Program-made: the position numbers and the translations under genes | Notes under the pieces: model-generated | What the model was told of the DNA's origin: nothing | Databases searched by the model: none | What the model saw: the letters and a program-made list of their open reading frames with translations, nothing else | Shown here: positions 16,912 to 25,619 of the stretch, in pieces | How the letters are laid out: each line of letters opens with the position of its first letter | How positions within the stretch are numbered: the first letter of the stretch is position 1 | NCBI RefSeq assembly: GCF_000714535.1 | Contig: NZ_AUND01000023.1 | Coordinates: forward strand, 496,001 to 560,000 | Direction: 5' to 3' | Source: Thioclava pacifica DSM 10166 | GTDB taxonomy: Bacteria > Pseudomonadota > Alphaproteobacteria > Rhodobacterales > Rhodobacteraceae | Length of the DNA: 64,000 nt

Positions 16912-16946
16912 AAAGCCCCGCGGGAGCCTCCTGCGGGGCTTTCTGC
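16912..16946 (+). terminator. Intrinsic terminator of rpmB
   Basis: AAAGCCCCGC (16912-16921) pairs with GCGGGGCTTT (16933-16942). Inner pairs extend the stem towards a 3-nt loop. A short T-rich end follows (TTTCT). It lies 24 bases after the stop. Confidence 0.85.
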
Positions 16947-17076
16947 CGTTCGTGGCGGTCCCGTCCATCGGCGCGCCGGACCCGCCTTTGCTTCGCGCTC
17001 GTGACGCGCTAGCTTGAAGACGACGCGCGAACCGGCCACCTCCCGGCAGAGGAGGGGCCATGAGGAGGACACCCCG

Positions 17077-17625
17077 ATGATCCGCAAATTCCTGATGCTG
17101 GCGGCCGCCTGCACGATCGCCATGCCCGCCTTCGCCGACGAGATCGAAATCGTCGATGCCTATGTGCGCAGCTCCAGCCCGGTCTCGAAATCGGCTGCGG
17201 CCTTCATGGATATCCGCAACACCACCGATCGCGACGACCGGCTTGTCTCGGCCAGCTCGGATATCGCTGCGCGGGTCGAGCTGCATACCCATCAGGTCGG
17301 CCCCAATGGCGAGATGCAGATGCGCGAGGTGAAGGGTGGCTTCCCGGTCCCCGCCCATGGCGAGCATCTGCTGGCCCGTGGCGGGGATCATGTGATGATG
17401 ATGGGGCTGCGCCACCCGATCCATCAGGGCGATCTTGTGCGCCTGACGCTGGTTTTCGAGAAGGCGGGGACGATGGTGCTCGATGTGCCGGTCGATCTTG
17501 AACGCGGTCAGGACATGATGCAGGACGATCCGGTCACCCATGGCGAGATCAGCCACGGCGGCATGACCCATGGCGAGATCACCCATGGCGATCCGCAACT
17601 CAATAAATCCGAAAGCGATATGTAA
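17077..17625 (+). CDS. Periplasmic copper chaperone PCu(A)C family protein with His-Gly tail
   Basis: A 182-residue exported protein: signal peptide to about residue 20 (AFA|DEI), then a PCu(A)C cupredoxin-like domain. Copper-ligand residues are His72, Met82, His105 and Met107 (pattern H...M...HxM). PCu(A)C delivers Cu(I) to CuA or CuB sites of cytochrome oxidases. The C-terminus (about 154-173) holds four THG/SHG units, adding five His and one Met, an extra metal-binding tail. The start at 17077 follows GAGGAGG. The minus-strand meaB ends 12 bases after its stop. Confidence 0.9.
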   Translation: MIRKFLMLAAACTIAMPAFADEIEIVDAYVRSSSPVSKSAAAFMDIRNTTDRDDRLVSASSDIAARVELHTHQVGPNGEMQMREVKGGFPVPAHGEHLLARGGDHVMMMGLRHPIHQGDLVRLTLVFEKAGTMVLDVPVDLERGQDMMQDDPVTHGEISHGGMTHGEITHGDPQLNKSESDM

Positions 17626-17637
17626 GCTCGGCGCGGC

Positions 17638-18624
17638 CTAGCCGTGCAGCAGCTCCAGCATCGTCGCCGCAGCAGCCGAAGGCGCGTTCTGCCCATCGGC
17701 CACCGCATCGCCCAGCTCGGTCATCTTCGCGCGGATCTGCGGGTCTTCGCGCAGCCGTGCCAGCAGCCCCTCGCGGACCTCGGCCTCGAACCAGTGGCGC
17801 GCCTGCTCGGCCCGGCGACTGTCGAAATGCCCATTCGCACGGCGCCACTCTGCAAGGGTCTGCATCTCGTCCCAAGCTTTTTCCAGCCCGTTTTCCTCGA
17901 GCGCCGAGACCGGCAGCGCCTTGGGGAACCCTTCCGGGTCCTGCGGGCGTTTGCGCAGCAGGCGCAGCGCGCCCGCATAATCGGCCACCGTGCGCATTGC
18001 AGCCGGTTTCAGATCGCCGTCGGCCTTGTTCACGAGGATCAGGTCGGCCATCTCCATGATGCCGCGCTTGACCCCTTGCAACTCGTCGCCGCCCGCGGGC
18101 GCCATCAGCAGCACGAAGAGATCCACCATCTCCGCCACCAGCGTCTCGGACTGGCCGACGCCCACGGTCTCGATCAGCACCACGTCGAAACCCGCCGCTT
18201 CGCACAGGCTGACAGCCTCGCGGGTGCGGCGCGCGACGCCGCCCAGATGGGCCTGGCTCGGCGAGGGACGGATAAAGGCGTTGGGATCGCGTGAAAGCCG
18301 CTCCATCCGGGTCTTGTCGCCCAGGATCGAGCCGCCCGAGCGCGCCGAGGAGGGATCAACCGCCAGCACCGCGACGCGCAGCCCCTTGGCCGTCAGCATC
18401 ATCCCGAAAGCTTCGATGAAGGTCGATTTGCCGACGCCCGGTGTGCCCGAAAGCCCGATGCGCAGCGCCTGGCGCCCTTCGCCAGCCAGTTCGTCCAGTA
18501 GCACCGTGGCCTTCGCGCGGTGCTCGGAGCGTCCCGATTCCACCAGTGTGATCGCGCGGGCAAGGGCCCTGCGGTCTGCGGCGAGGATGCGGGTGGCGAG
18601 ATCGGCGGGGCTTTGGTCACTCAT
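17638..18624 (-). CDS. meaB: Methylmalonyl-CoA mutase-associated GTPase MeaB (ArgK/LAO ATPase family)
   Basis: A 328-residue G3E-type GTPase. Walker A GTPGVGKS (residues 60-67), [13 protein letters not shown] and NKAD are present. MeaB protects and reactivates the B12-dependent methylmalonyl-CoA (or ethylmalonyl-CoA) mutase. The mutase gene is not in the window, but the protein fits the ethylmalonyl-CoA pathway enzymes at 38-40 kb. The start at 18624 gives the usual family length; an in-frame ATG at 18669 would add 15 residues and also lacks an SD. Divergent from the DUF3108 gene. Confidence 0.92.
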   Translation of the reverse strand: MSDQSPADLATRILAADRRALARAITLVESGRSEHRAKATVLLDELAGEGRQALRIGLSGTPGVGKSTFIEAFGMMLTAKGLRVAVLAVDPSSARSGGSILGDKTRMERLSRDPNAFIRPSPSQAHLGGVARRTREAVSLCEAAGFDVVLIETVGVGQSETLVAEMVDLFVLLMAPAGGDELQGVKRGIMEMADLILVNKADGDLKPAAMRTVADYAGALRLLRKRPQDPEGFPKALPVSALEENGLEKAWDEMQTLAEWRRANGHFDSRRAEQARHWFEAEVREGLLARLREDPQIRAKMTELGDAVADGQNAPSAAAATMLELLHG

Positions 18625-18654
18625 CGGCGGGCTTTCGCTGATTTTTTGCTTTCG

Positions 18655-18668
18655 TGTCAAAACTGACA
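18655..18668. promoter_or_regulatory. Inverted repeat TGTCA-AAAC-TGACA between meaB and the DUF3108 gene
   Basis: Perfect 5-bp arms with a 4-base spacer in the 130-base divergent region, 31 bases from the chosen meaB start and 87 from the DUF3108 start. It is a candidate operator; no regulator is identifiable. Confidence 0.35.
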
Positions 18669-18754
18669 TGAGACGTGAAGACTTATCGGTTACTTGCCTT
18701 CACCCTGCGACCTATGTCCAGAGCGAATGGAAAATTCCCGAGGTGAACAAAGCA

Positions 18755-19507
18755 ATGACCTCTCTTCTGACCCGCATCTCCCGGCCGCTCGCCGGTGTCG
18801 TGGCCGCCGCCATGCTCGCGACGCCGATTGCCGCCGTGCCGGCGCGCGCCGATCAGAGCGACCGGATCGTTTTCGACGTGGAGCTCAAGGGCATCCGCGC
18901 GGGCGAACTTTCGATCAATGGCAAGATCACCGAGGGCGCCTATGGCGCGAACGGGGTGTTGCAGACAGCGGGGCTCGTGGGCTTCCTGCGCAAGATCAAG
19001 TTCACCGCGAGCGTTTCGGGACTGTTTTCGAATGGCCGCTTCACTCCGCTCAAATATACCGAGGTGGATGACGCGCCGAACCGCGATTCCCGCCATGAGA
19101 TCATCTACAACAATGGCACCCCGGTTTCAGTCAGCCGCGTGCCGCCGCGCAAGCCCAAGGACCGCGATGTCGATCCGGCGAAACAGGGCGGCACGGTCGA
19201 CCCGCTGACCGCGCTTTATGCGGTGCTGCGCGACGTGCCGCGCGACGAGGCCTGCAAGCTTGACGTGAAGATGTATGACGGGGCGCGGCGGTCTCAGGTG
19301 CGTCTGTTCAACCCCAGGCCCGATGGCAAGGGGCTGGTCTGCTCGGGCGAGTATCGCCGCCTTGAGGGCTTTTCGGAGAAGGACATGAAGGAGAAGAGCC
19401 GCTTCGCCTTCACCCTCTATTACGACCCGAGCCCGAAGGGCGGTTTGCAGGTCGACCGGATCGAAACCGACACGATCTATGGAAAAGGCCGTCTCACTCG
19501 GCGATAA
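18755..19507 (+). CDS. DUF3108 exported protein
   Basis: A 250-residue protein with a signal peptide (about residues 1-33, ending VPARA) and the DUF3108 fold: IVFDVELKGIRAGELSI near the mature N-terminus, repeated beta-strands, then a C-terminal LYYDPSPKGGLQVDRIETDT segment. The family is periplasmic and of unknown function. The start at 18755 is followed immediately by the signal sequence; no strong SD is visible. hrpB follows at once, its start lying near or over the end of this gene, so co-transcription is likely. Confidence 0.85.
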   Translation: MTSLLTRISRPLAGVVAAAMLATPIAAVPARADQSDRIVFDVELKGIRAGELSINGKITEGAYGANGVLQTAGLVGFLRKIKFTASVSGLFSNGRFTPLKYTEVDDAPNRDSRHEIIYNNGTPVSVSRVPPRKPKDRDVDPAKQGGTVDPLTALYAVLRDVPRDEACKLDVKMYDGARRSQVRLFNPRPDGKGLVCSGEYRRLEGFSEKDMKEKSRFAFTLYYDPSPKGGLQVDRIETDTIYGKGRLTRR

Positions 19508-19514
19508 GGGCCGG

Positions 19515-21965
19515 GTGAGCCAGGATAACCTCTCCCTTCCGATTGATGCGGTGCTGCCCGAGCTGCGGGCGGCGCTGTCGGCGCATGGCCGCGCGGTGCT
19601 GATGGCGCCGCCGGGCGCGGGCAAGACGACCCGCGTGCCGCTGGCGCTTCTGGATCAGGTCGAGGGCAAGATCGTGATGCTCGAGCCGCGCCGGTTGGCC
19701 GCGCGGGCGGCGGCCGAGCGCATGGCCGAGACACTGGGCGAGACGGTGGGCGAGACCGTCGGCTACCGCATCCGGGGCGAGGCGAAGGTTTCCAAATCCA
19801 CCCGGATCGAGGTGGTGACCGAGGGTATCCTGACCCGCGTGCTGCAATCGGACCCGGAGCTGTCGGGCATCGGCTGCGTGATCTTCGACGAATTCCATGA
19901 ACGCTCTCTGAATGCCGATCTGGGGCTGGCACTGGCCTGGGAAGTGCGCGGCGCGCTGCGGCCCGATCTGGCGCTGGTGGTGATGTCGGCGACGCTCGAT
20001 GCCGAACCGGTGGCGGCGCTTCTCGACGATGCGCCGATCGTGGTGTCGGAGGGGCGCGCCTATCCGGTCGAGACGCGCTGGCTGGATCGTCCGGTCGACA
20101 GCTCGATGCGGTTCGAAGCGGCACTGGCGGGGCTGATCGTGGAGGCGGCCGGGGCGAGCGAGGGCAGCCTTCTGGCCTTCCTGCCCGGCGAGGGCGAGAT
20201 CCGCCGCGTCGAGGGGCTGCTGAAAGGCCGCTTGCCCAGTGACATCGCGATCCGGCCCCTGTTCGGCGCGATGGAATTTGCCGCCCAACGCGCCGCCATC
20301 GCGCCCGCGCCCTCGGGGCGCAAGCTGGTGCTGGCGACAGCCATCGCCGAGACCTCGCTGACGATCGAGGATATCCGCGTCGTGATCGACGGCGGCCGCG
20401 CGCGGCGAGCGCGGTTCGACCCAAGCTCTGGGATGGCGCGGCTGGTCACCGAGCCCGTGAGCCGCGCCGAGGCCGAGCAGCGCCGGGGCCGTGCGGGGCG
20501 CGTGGCCGAAGGCATCTGCTATCGGCTCTGGACCAAGGGCGCGGAGGGCGCGCTGCCCGCTTTCGCCCCGCCCGAGATCGAGGTGGCGGATCTGACGGGG
20601 TTGGCGCTGGAACTGGCGCTCTGGGGCTCGGGCGGGGGCGATCTGGCCTTCCTGACCCCGCCGCCCGCGCCCGCGATGGCCGAGGCGCGCGCGCTGCTGG
20701 AGGAATTGGGCGCGCTGAAATCCGGGCTGATTACGGACCACGGGCGCAAGCTCGCGAAGCTCCCGCTGCATCCCCGCCTCGGGCATATGCTGCTGACGGC
20801 GGGTGCGGAGGCCGCGCCGCTGGCCGCCCTTCTGGCCGAGCGCGATCCGCTGCGCGGCGCGCCCGCCGATCTGACGCTGCGCCTGAGTGCCATCGACGAT
20901 CCCAGACGTTTCGAAGTGCGCCACCCCTACACGCCCCATCGCGGCACGATCGAGCGTATCCGCTCCGAGGCCAAACGCCTCGTCCGTCTCGCGCCCGACA
21001 CGCGCGAGAGCTATTCCCCCGCCGAGCAGCTCGCGCTCGCATACCCTGACCGCGTGGGCCTGCGCCGCAAGGGCGATGCGCCGCGCTATGTGCTCTCGGG
21101 CGGCAAGGGCGCGGTGGTCGCCGAGGGCGATCCCTTGGGCGCGCAGCGGCTGATCGTGGTGAGCGATCTCGACGGCGATCCGCGCGAGGCGAAGGTGCGG
21201 CAGGGCATCGCGATCTCCGAGGCCGAGCTGCGCCGTCTCTTTGCCGATCAGATCGGGTGGGTTGACGTCTGCGACTGGTCGAAGCGCGAAGGCCGGGTGG
21301 TCGCCCGCAAGCAGGAGCGCTTCGGCGCGCTGGTGCTCGACGATCGCGTCTGGAAGGACGCCCCGCGCGAGGCGCTGGCCCATGGCGCGCTGGCCGGCCT
21401 GCGCCAGATCGGGCTGCCGATGACACCCGCCGCGCGCCGTCTACAGGCGCGGGTCGAACTGCTGCGCGGGCAGGGGGCCGATCTGCCCGATTTCTCCGAC
21501 GAGGGGCTTCTGGCTTCGGCCGAGGACTGGCTGCTGCCCTATCTCGGCAAGGCCCAGACCGAGGCCGATCTGCGCAAGCTGGACCTCACCGATGCGCTGC
21601 GCGCCGCGCTCGACTGGGAGCAGATGCAGCTGGTGGACCGGCTCGCACCCGCGCATTTTGAAACCCCGCTGGGCCGTCGCGTGCCCATCGACTACGCGGG
21701 CGAGGCGCCCGGCATCGAGATCCGCCTGCAGGAGATGTTCGGGGTCACGACCCATCCCACGGTCGGTCCGAAACGCCTGCCGCTGCGGATCACGCTGCTC
21801 TCGCCGGGCCAGAAACCCATTCAGGTGACGATGGACCTGCCGGGCTTTTGGGAAGGCTCCTATGCCGATGTGCGCAAGGACATGCGCGGGCGCTACCCCA
21901 AACATCCCTGGCCTGAAGACCCGCGCGAGGCCGACCCGACTCTGCGTGCCAAGCCCCGCAAATGA
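19515..21965 (+). CDS. hrpB: ATP-dependent helicase HrpB
   Basis: An ~816-residue DEAH-type helicase: Walker A APPGAGKT (residues 31-38), DEFH box (near 125), SAT motif (VVMSATLDAE), motif V/VI EAEQRRGRAGR, and the HrpB-specific C-terminal region (PIDYAGEAPGIEIRLQEMFG). The biological role of HrpB is poorly known; RNA processing is suspected. I prefer the GTG at 19515, since family members begin close to LPIDAVLPEL. An ATG at 19479 would overlap the DUF3108 gene by 29 bases and add 12 residues. Confidence 0.93.
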   Translation: MSQDNLSLPIDAVLPELRAALSAHGRAVLMAPPGAGKTTRVPLALLDQVEGKIVMLEPRRLAARAAAERMAETLGETVGETVGYRIRGEAKVSKSTRIEVVTEGILTRVLQSDPELSGIGCVIFDEFHERSLNADLGLALAWEVRGALRPDLALVVMSATLDAEPVAALLDDAPIVVSEGRAYPVETRWLDRPVDSSMRFEAALAGLIVEAAGASEGSLLAFLPGEGEIRRVEGLLKGRLPSDIAIRPLFGAMEFAAQRAAIAPAPSGRKLVLATAIAETSLTIEDIRVVIDGGRARRARFDPSSGMARLVTEPVSRAEAEQRRGRAGRVAEGICYRLWTKGAEGALPAFAPPEIEVADLTGLALELALWGSGGGDLAFLTPPPAPAMAEARALLEELGALKSGLITDHGRKLAKLPLHPRLGHMLLTAGAEAAPLAALLAERDPLRGAPADLTLRLSAIDDPRRFEVRHPYTPHRGTIERIRSEAKRLVRLAPDTRESYSPAEQLALAYPDRVGLRRKGDAPRYVLSGGKGAVVAEGDPLGAQRLIVVSDLDGDPREAKVRQGIAISEAELRRLFADQIGWVDVCDWSKREGRVVARKQERFGALVLDDRVWKDAPREALAHGALAGLRQIGLPMTPAARRLQARVELLRGQGADLPDFSDEGLLASAEDWLLPYLGKAQTEADLRKLDLTDALRAALDWEQMQLVDRLAPAHFETPLGRRVPIDYAGEAPGIEIRLQEMFGVTTHPTVGPKRLPLRITLLSPGQKPIQVTMDLPGFWEGSYADVRKDMRGRYPKHPWPEDPREADPTLRAKPRK

Positions 21966-22038
21966 CTGCGCGCTTTTGCCCGGATTGACCCGGTCGCCCG
22001 CTTCGGGCCAAATCGCGCGAAAGTAACGAGGGACATCC

Positions 22039-22542
22039 ATGACCGAAACGCTGAGCTTCGAGGACCGCAAGCGCCTCGTGATGACCGTGCTGATGACGCC
22101 CGATCAGGCGAATTTCTCGGGCAAGGTTCATGGCGGTGCGCTGTTGAACTGGCTCGACCGGGTCGCTTTCTCGCTCGCCTCGCGCTATTCGCAGCGCTAC
22201 GCGGTGACGCTCTCGGTCGATCAGGTGACCTTCCAGCAGCCGATTCATGTGGGCGAGCTGGTGACGTTTCGCGCCAGCGTGAACCATACCGGACGCACCT
22301 CGATGGAGATCGGCATCCGCGTCGAGGCCGAGAACATCACGGCGGGCACGCGGCGGCACACCAATAGCTGCTATTTCACCATGGTCGCGGTGGACGAGGG
22401 CGGCAAACCCGCCGAGGTGCCGAAGCTGCAACCAGCGACGAAGGAAGAAAAGCACCGCTGGCGCGCGGCCGAACTGCGCCGCGAGCTGCGCCGGGAATTC
22501 GCCGCGAAACTGGCGGCGGCGGCCGATCACGACGAGGATTGA
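22039..22542 (+). CDS. Acyl-CoA thioesterase (hotdog fold, YciA/cytosolic type)
   Basis: A 167-residue single-hotdog thioesterase. ANFSGKVHGGALLNWLD (about residues 25-41) is the conserved active-site stretch of the YciA/BFIT-type family, followed by VDQVTFQQPIHVGELVTF. It hydrolyses acyl-CoAs to free acid and CoA in the cytosol; chain-length preference is not visible. The C-terminus is a charged helix (KEEKHRWRAAELRRELRRE). It starts 73 bases after hrpB and ends in a strong shared terminator. Confidence 0.9.
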   Translation: MTETLSFEDRKRLVMTVLMTPDQANFSGKVHGGALLNWLDRVAFSLASRYSQRYAVTLSVDQVTFQQPIHVGELVTFRASVNHTGRTSMEIGIRVEAENITAGTRRHTNSCYFTMVAVDEGGKPAEVPKLQPATKEEKHRWRAAELRRELRREFAAKLAAAADHDED

Positions 22543-22572
22543 GCCTCAGGGCATCTGCAAATCGTTTTTCCA

Positions 22573-22608
22573 AGCGAAAAGGGCGGCCTCGGGGCCGCCC
22601 TTTTCGCT
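22573..22608. terminator. Bidirectional terminator between thioesterase and TerB-like gene
   Basis: A perfect 16-bp stem (22573-22588 and 22593-22608) with loop TCGG. AAAA on the left and TTTT on the right arm give U-rich ends for transcripts from both directions. The flanking genes converge on it. Confidence 0.9.
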
Positions 22609-22624
22609 GCCTGAACCTATGGCG

Positions 22625-23467
22625 TCACGCAGGTACGGCAGAGCCATGCAGCAGTGCGGTGCGACGCTCGGGCGAGATATTGAAGGCCTTGGAGAGCTGG
22701 GCGATGAAGGCGATCTTGGTCTGCCGGAACGAGCGGTCCGCCATCGCGACCATCATCGCGGCACGCAAAACCTGTTCCTTGCTTTGAGTGTCGAGCCCTT
22801 TCGCGAAGGATTTGAAATCCTTCGTTTTGACCGTGCCACGCGCCTTTCCGGCGATGTCGACGATGTCGGCCGGATCGCAGGGCTCGCCCGTGACACGGGC
22901 CGTGACATCGGCAATCCGCGTCAGATCTTCGTCGGTGAGCGCGCCATCGGCCATAGCGGTGCTCGCGGCGACTTCGATGATCCGTCGCGCCAGTAGCGAA
23001 AGTTCACGCGGGCCAGCGCCGCGGGTCTTCGCGCCACTACGCAGGCGGAACAGACTGCGTAGAACGAGCAACAGCAGAACAGCCGCCAACGCGTAGGATA
23101 CATAGCCTGTCAATTTCTGCACCAGCGTCAGAGGCGGCACATCCGGCAGGTTTTCCGGGAAGACCTGCGCGATCTGACCGGCGAGAACCTTGTCCGAACT
23201 CAGCGCGTCGAACCGCGTGGCCGTGCAGCGGTTCGCGGCGAGCGCGTAGCCTTTGGGGGAGTACCAGACGGGCAAGCCGAAGAGGCTCGTCTCGGTCTTG
23301 AGCGCGCAAAAGGCCATCGTGCCGTTGCCATTTGGTGCAGGCAGGCGCGTAGGCGCGATGAATTCGAGTATGGGCGTATCGCTCAGGCCCGTGCCTGCTG
23401 TTGCTTGGGATGCGCCGGTGGTCAGTGGGACCAGCAACAAGAGCGCCGAAAGTGTTCTGGACAGCAT
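22625..23467 (-). CDS. Exported, membrane-anchored protein with TerB-like domain
   Basis: A 280-residue protein: signal peptide (about 1-24, LLLLVPLTTGASQATA), an extracytoplasmic segment with Cys54 and Cys81, a transmembrane helix (about 120-141), and a C-terminal all-helical TerB-like domain (about 155-275, with AMADGALTDEDL and AMMVAMADRSF). TerB domains occur in tellurite and stress systems and are thought to bind metals through acidic residues. The exact role is unknown. The start at 23467 follows GGAGG. It lies downstream of lpd on the same strand but beyond the lpd terminator. Confidence 0.75.
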   Translation of the reverse strand: MLSRTLSALLLLVPLTTGASQATAGTGLSDTPILEFIAPTRLPAPNGNGTMAFCALKTETSLFGLPVWYSPKGYALAANRCTATRFDALSSDKVLAGQIAQVFPENLPDVPPLTLVQKLTGYVSYALAAVLLLLVLRSLFRLRSGAKTRGAGPRELSLLARRIIEVAASTAMADGALTDEDLTRIADVTARVTGEPCDPADIVDIAGKARGTVKTKDFKSFAKGLDTQSKEQVLRAAMMVAMADRSFRQTKIAFIAQLSKAFNISPERRTALLHGSAVPA

Positions 23468-23627
23468 GATCGCCTCCGAAACCAAGTGAAAGAAGCGCGC
23501 AGAATGCGCTGCGTGCGGTTTCCAATATGGTTGTCGTTCTGGACCAAAATGCGGCCAGAATCCGGCGATTGTTGCGGGCGTGTGGCCGATCACGGGGCCG
23601 TGCACAGGATTGGCTCGGCTATGAGAC

Positions 23628-23655
23628 GCAAAAGGCGGCCCGTAGGCCGCCTTTC
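23628..23655 (-). terminator. Intrinsic terminator at the end of the suc-lpd cluster
   Basis: Perfect 10-bp stem AAAGGCGGCC/GGCCGCCTTT (23631-23640 and 23645-23654), loop CGTA. In the minus direction the right side reads CCTTTTGCG. It begins 25 bases after the lpd stop. Confidence 0.85.
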
Positions 23656-23679
23656 GGTTCTCGTTTCCCAGAAGGGGGA

Positions 23680-25068
23680 TCAGGCGTGGATCGCGCCGTC
23701 GCCGCAGGCCAGTGCGGCTTCGCGCACGGCTTCCGAGAAGGTCGGGTGGGCGTGGCAGGTCAGCGCCACGTCCTGCGCCGAGGCGCCGAACTCCATCGCC
23801 ACGCAGATCTCGTGGATCAGGTCGCCCGCGCCGGGGCCGATGATGTGGCAGCCGAGCACGCGGTCGGTTTCCTTGTCCGCGATCAGCTTCACGAAGCCCT
23901 CGCCCTGGAACACGGCCTTGGCGCGCGCATTGCCCATGAAGGAGAACTTGCCGACCTTGTAGGCGCGGCCTTCCTGCTTGAGCGCCTCTTCGGTCTGGCC
24001 CACCGAGGCGACCTCGGGGGTGGTGTAGATCACGCCGGGGATCACGTCGTAATTGACATGGCCATGCTTGCCGGCGAGCACCTCGGCCACCGCCATGCCC
24101 TCGTCTTCGGCCTTATGCGCCAGCATCGGGCCGACGATCGCATCGCCGATCGCATAGATGCCCGTCACATTGGTCGCCCAATGCGCGTCGGTCTTGATCT
24201 GGCCGCGCGGCAGCATCTCGACGCCCACGCCCTCGAGCCCCAGCCCGTCCGTGTAGGGCTTGCGGCCGGTCGCGACGAGCACGGTCTCGGCCTCGAGCGT
24301 GGCTTCGCTCTCATCCTTGCGCAGCTGGTATTTCACCGTGGCCTTGCCGCCCTTCACCTCGACGCCCTGAACGGCCGCGCCAAGGACGAATTTGAGGCCC
24401 TGCTTGGACAGGATCTTCTGGAAGTTGCGGGCGACTTCGCCATCCATGCCGGGCGTGATCGCATCGAGATATTCCACGACGGTCACTTCCGCGCCGAGGC
24501 GGGCATAGACCGAGCCCATCTCGAGGCCGATGACACCCGCGCCGATCACCACCATCGACTTCGGGATCTTGCCGAGCGACAGCGCGCCGGTCGAGGTCAC
24601 GACGGTCTTCTCGTCGATCTCGATGCCGGGCAGCGAGGCGGGCTCGGAGCCGGTCGCGATCACGATGTTCTTCGCGTTATGGACCTCGTCGCCGACCTTC
24701 ACCTGACCGGCCGCCGGGATCGAGCCCCAGCCCTTGAGCCAGTCGATCTTGTTCTTCTTGAACAGGAACTCGATGCCCTTGGTGTTGCCGTCGATGACCT
24801 CCTGCTTGTAGGCCTGCATCTGCTTCCAGTCGACCGAGGGGGATTTGCCCTTCAGGCCCATCTTGGCGAAGTTGTGCTCGGCCTCGTGCAGCTCGTGGGT
24901 GGCGTGCAGCAGAGCTTTCGAGGGGATGCAGCCCACGTTGAGGCAGGTGCCGCCCAGGGTCTCGCGGCCCTCGACACAGGCCGTCTTGAGGCCCAGCTGC
25001 GCGCAGCGGATGGCGCAGACATAGCCGCCCGGGCCGCCGCCGATCACGATCACATCATAGTCTGCCAT
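23680..25068 (-). CDS. lpd: Dihydrolipoyl dehydrogenase (E3) of the 2-oxoglutarate dehydrogenase complex
   Basis: A 462-residue FAD/NAD enzyme that reoxidises dihydrolipoamide on the E2 subunit. The N-terminal FAD loop is GGGPGG (10-15), the redox disulfide [13 protein letters not shown] has Cys42 and Cys47, and the NAD domain has [20 protein letters not shown]. The C-terminal His-Glu pair lies in [14 protein letters not shown]. It is the last gene of the suc cluster, behind the small MAPEG gene, so it is most likely the E3 paired with SucA and SucB. SD AAGGAGC before the ATG at 25068. Confidence 0.96.
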   Translation of the reverse strand: MADYDVIVIGGGPGGYVCAIRCAQLGLKTACVEGRETLGGTCLNVGCIPSKALLHATHELHEAEHNFAKMGLKGKSPSVDWKQMQAYKQEVIDGNTKGIEFLFKKNKIDWLKGWGSIPAAGQVKVGDEVHNAKNIVIATGSEPASLPGIEIDEKTVVTSTGALSLGKIPKSMVVIGAGVIGLEMGSVYARLGAEVTVVEYLDAITPGMDGEVARNFQKILSKQGLKFVLGAAVQGVEVKGGKATVKYQLRKDESEATLEAETVLVATGRKPYTDGLGLEGVGVEMLPRGQIKTDAHWATNVTGIYAIGDAIVGPMLAHKAEDEGMAVAEVLAGKHGHVNYDVIPGVIYTTPEVASVGQTEEALKQEGRAYKVGKFSFMGNARAKAVFQGEGFVKLIADKETDRVLGCHIIGPGAGDLIHEICVAMEFGASAQDVALTCHAHPTFSEAVREAALACGDGAIHA

Positions 25069-25117
25069 TGGTCTTGCTCCTTAGAAGTCTTTAGCGCGCG
25101 GAGACCCGCGCGGGTGT

Positions 25118-25510
25118 TCAGATCAGCGCGGCCACGACCAGCGCCAGGATTGCGAAAAACGAAAAGCCCCAGACGAGCGAGCGCCAGGGCACGAGCCCCA
25201 TCAGATAGGCCGGGATGTAGAGGATACGCGCGATCAGGAAGCAGGCCGCCGCGCCCGCCGTGGCCTGATTTGCCTGTCCCGAGAGCGCTACGATCAGCAC
25301 CGCCGGGGTGAACAGGGTCAGCCCCTCGAAGGAGTTGTTCACCGTGCGCTGGAGCCGGCCCAGAACGGGGGACATCTCCGGCGCGGTCTTGTCGCGCGGC
25401 GACAGCGGGTAGCGCGTGCCCAGCTCGCGATTGGCCTTGATCGAGTAGGCGACCATCAGGCCGAGATGCAGGAGCAGGGCAAGGGCGAGGGTGGTGAGTT
25501 CGGGGGTCAT
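25118..25510 (-). CDS. MAPEG-family membrane protein, in the suc cluster
   Basis: A 130-residue protein with about four membrane helices and the MAPEG features TVNNSFEGLTLFTPAVLI and ARILYIPAYLMG. MAPEG proteins include glutathione-dependent membrane enzymes; bacterial members are mostly uncharacterised. It lies between sucB and lpd on the same strand, 107 bases after sucB and 49 before lpd. The role of this insertion in a TCA operon is not evident. Confidence 0.88.
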   Translation of the reverse strand: MTPELTTLALALLLHLGLMVAYSIKANRELGTRYPLSPRDKTAPEMSPVLGRLQRTVNNSFEGLTLFTPAVLIVALSGQANQATAGAAACFLIARILYIPAYLMGLVPWRSLVWGFSFFAILALVVAALI

Positions 25511-25536
25511 GGGGCGCTCCCGGTGGAGAAGGCGGA

Positions 25537-25591
25537 CCGGGGGGCTGCCTGCCCCCCGGACCCCCCGGAGATATTTGGATCAAGAAGAAGG
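25537..25591. repeat. GC-rich hairpin with GATATTT core, family B relative
   Basis: CCGGGGGGC-TGCCT-GCCCCCCGG (25537-25559) is a perfect 9-bp hairpin. It is followed by ACCCCCCGGAGATATTTGG and ATCAAGAAGAAG, which resembles a common Rhodobacterales intergenic element and shares the GGAGATATTTG / GGGGATATTTG core with the repeats at 7.5 and 52.5 kb. It sits inside the suc cluster between sucB and the MAPEG gene and lacks a U-tract, so it is a candidate partial terminator or mRNA processing point. Confidence 0.65.
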
Positions 25592-25619
25592 GGCAGGGAG
25601 GCCGCCTTCGCTCCTGTCT

